From NCBI RefSeq assembly GCF_003337555.1, contig NZ_QPJK01000014.1:62001-126000 (forward strand): 64,000 bases of DNA, given 5' to 3'. The position numbers and the translations under genes were made by a program. This DNA comes from Pseudorhodoferax soli. GTDB taxonomy: Bacteria > Pseudomonadota > Gammaproteobacteria > Burkholderiales > Burkholderiaceae_C. Below the pieces are notes generated by a model that did no database searches, had not been told where the DNA came from, and saw only the letters and a program-made list of their open reading frames with translations. Below are positions 62,966 to 64,000 of the stretch, in pieces (positions within the stretch are counted from its first letter, which is position 1; every line of letters starts with the position of its first letter).

Positions 62966-63997
62966 TCATTGCAAGGGGTGGCCGCAGGCGGCGCACTGGG
63001 TGTCGCTGGCGCGCACGTTGGTCGCGCAGTTGGGACAGATCGCCGGCGGCCTGGGCGGCTCGGCCGGCTGCGCGGCATTGGCGGCCGCGGCGCGCGCGCG
63101 CTCGGCCACGCGCTGGGCGCGCGCCTGGGCCTGTTCCTGCATGCCGCGCGCCCGGTCGACAGCGTAGGCCAGGTGGGCGTCCACATGGGCCTGCTCGGCC
63201 GCCAGGTCCAGGCCGTCCAGCGCGCGCAGGTAGACGCTGCTCACGCCGCGCAGGTAGACGAGGCCCGGCAGCGTGCAGGCGGCTGCGAACAGCACACCGC
63301 TGCCGAAGCCGGCCGCGGCCGCATGCGCGCCGCCACTGCCCATGCCGAAGCTGCCCATGTCGATGTTGCCCAGGATGGGCGCGGAGATGCCCGCCGTGAT
63401 GGCCACGCCGCCGAACAGCATGGTGCCGATCAACAGGCCGATGAGGCCGGCAATGAAGGACACCACCAGCATCAGCAGCAGCACCATGCCGAGCCGGCGC
63501 CGCGCGATCGCGATGAGCTGGCTCATGCATTCCATGGCTGTGGCGCCGTTCCACACCGAGGGCGCCGACAGCGGGAACACCACCATGGGCAGCGCGAAGA
63601 GCGCCACGCCGGTCAGCACCACGGCCACCGGGAACACGAAGGCATACAGCAGCGGCCCCAGCAGCGGCAGCTTGCACAAAAACACCACCACCATCAGCGC
63701 CAGCACGCCGGCCAGGTACAGGCCTGCGATCCACAGGTAGACCAGCAGCAGGCGGTGCGAATGCGTGAGCGAATGCGAGACGGCTTCGACGATGGAACGC
63801 GAGCGCACGCCATGGGCCTCGTCCATCAGCATCACGCCGGCGGCATTGACGCCGTAGAACAGCACGGCATAGGCCGCCACCGCGAACAGCGCGACGAAGA
63901 AGTAGCTGACGCCGGCCAGCAACGTGCCCAGGCCCATGACCATGGCGCCCGCGACGAGCGTGACGAGCAGCAGCACGAGCGCGCGCCAGTTGCGCAT
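62966..63997 (-). CDS. Membrane protein with C-terminal zinc ribbon, probably 5'-truncated
   Basis: 343 residues visible. Several hydrophobic helices fill residues 1-240, followed by an Ala/Gln-rich linker and a zinc ribbon with two CxxC pairs (CPNC and CAAC) at the C-terminus. The start at 63997 lies three bases from the window edge and the open frame probably continues, as related proteins have an extra N-terminal segment before the first helix. Function unknown; BPSS1780-like membrane proteins are a possibility. Confidence 0.7.
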   Translation of the reverse strand: MRNWRALVLLLVTLVAGAMVMGLGTLLAGVSYFFVALFAVAAYAVLFYGVNAAGVMLMDEAHGVRSRSIVEAVSHSLTHSHRLLLVYLWIAGLYLAGVLALMVVVFLCKLPLLGPLLYAFVFPVAVVLTGVALFALPMVVFPLSAPSVWNGATAMECMSQLIAIARRRLGMVLLLMLVVSFIAGLIGLLIGTMLFGGVAITAGISAPILGNIDMGSFGMGSGGAHAAAAGFGSGVLFAAACTLPGLVYLRGVSSVYLRALDGLDLAAEQAHVDAHLAYAVDRARGMQEQAQARAQRVAERARAAAANAAQPAEPPRPPAICPNCATNVRASDTQCAACGHPLQ

Positions 63998-64000
63998 GGC

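Overview
The window is GC-rich DNA with no sign of a recent mobile insertion. It looks like a Burkholderiales chromosome, most likely Comamonadaceae. The reasons are the several Bug/TctC-type periplasmic binding proteins, the two DctPQM TRAP systems, the CaiB/MaoC/CitE gene clusters and the housekeeping block (miaA, mutL, tRNA-Glu). Almost every base is coding, genes are packed with ATGA/GTGA overlaps, and no CRISPR, prophage or insertion sequence is visible.

Layout. 1-2440: two convergent glycosyltransferases. 2782-4595: a glycine-rich low-complexity protein followed by a stress-type SDR oxidoreductase. 5012-9112: one very large CheB-CheR-PAS-histidine kinase-receiver protein. 9252-17474: an exported P1 peptidase facing a sigma-54 circuit made of a periplasmic binding protein, a DctB-like kinase and a DctD-like regulator. 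That circuit is followed by an exported M20 metallopeptidase and a small exported protein that looks like a free-standing M20 lid domain. Matching paired dyads with 32-bp spacing precede two sigma-54-type promoters, one before the sensor operon and one before the peptidase pair.

17500-35577: a catabolic island with a Liv-type ABC transporter, three CaiB CoA-transferases, two hot-dog hydratases, a CitE-type lyase, an SDR, a beta-hydroxyacid dehydrogenase, an SMP-30 lactonase and a GntR regulator. A shared AAGAATGCA-N3-TGCATTCTT operator marks its three transcription starts. The enzyme set suggests CoA-dependent breakdown of a branched dicarboxylic acid (itaconate- or mesaconate-like), which is inference.

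35581-52852: a second catabolic island with three IclR regulators, two TRAP transporters, a Bug protein, an amidohydrolase of the 2-pyrone-4,6-dicarboxylate hydrolase type, an RraA/HMG-aldolase-like protein, an FMN hydroxyacid oxidase, a TauD-type dioxygenase and others. Four transcription units share one promoter design: an IclR-like dyad starting exactly 56 bases before a TAAGGT/TATGGT -10 element.

52912-64000: tRNA-Glu(UUC), a retropepsin-like protease coupled to an FtsX-type permease and its ATPase, miaA, a chemoreceptor, a lipoprotein hydrolase, mutL and a membrane zinc-ribbon protein cut by the window edge. A GC-rich palindromic interspersed repeat occurs at least twice here (in the ABC ATPase start and upstream of mutL), and a degenerate relative seems to sit between dctQ and dctM.
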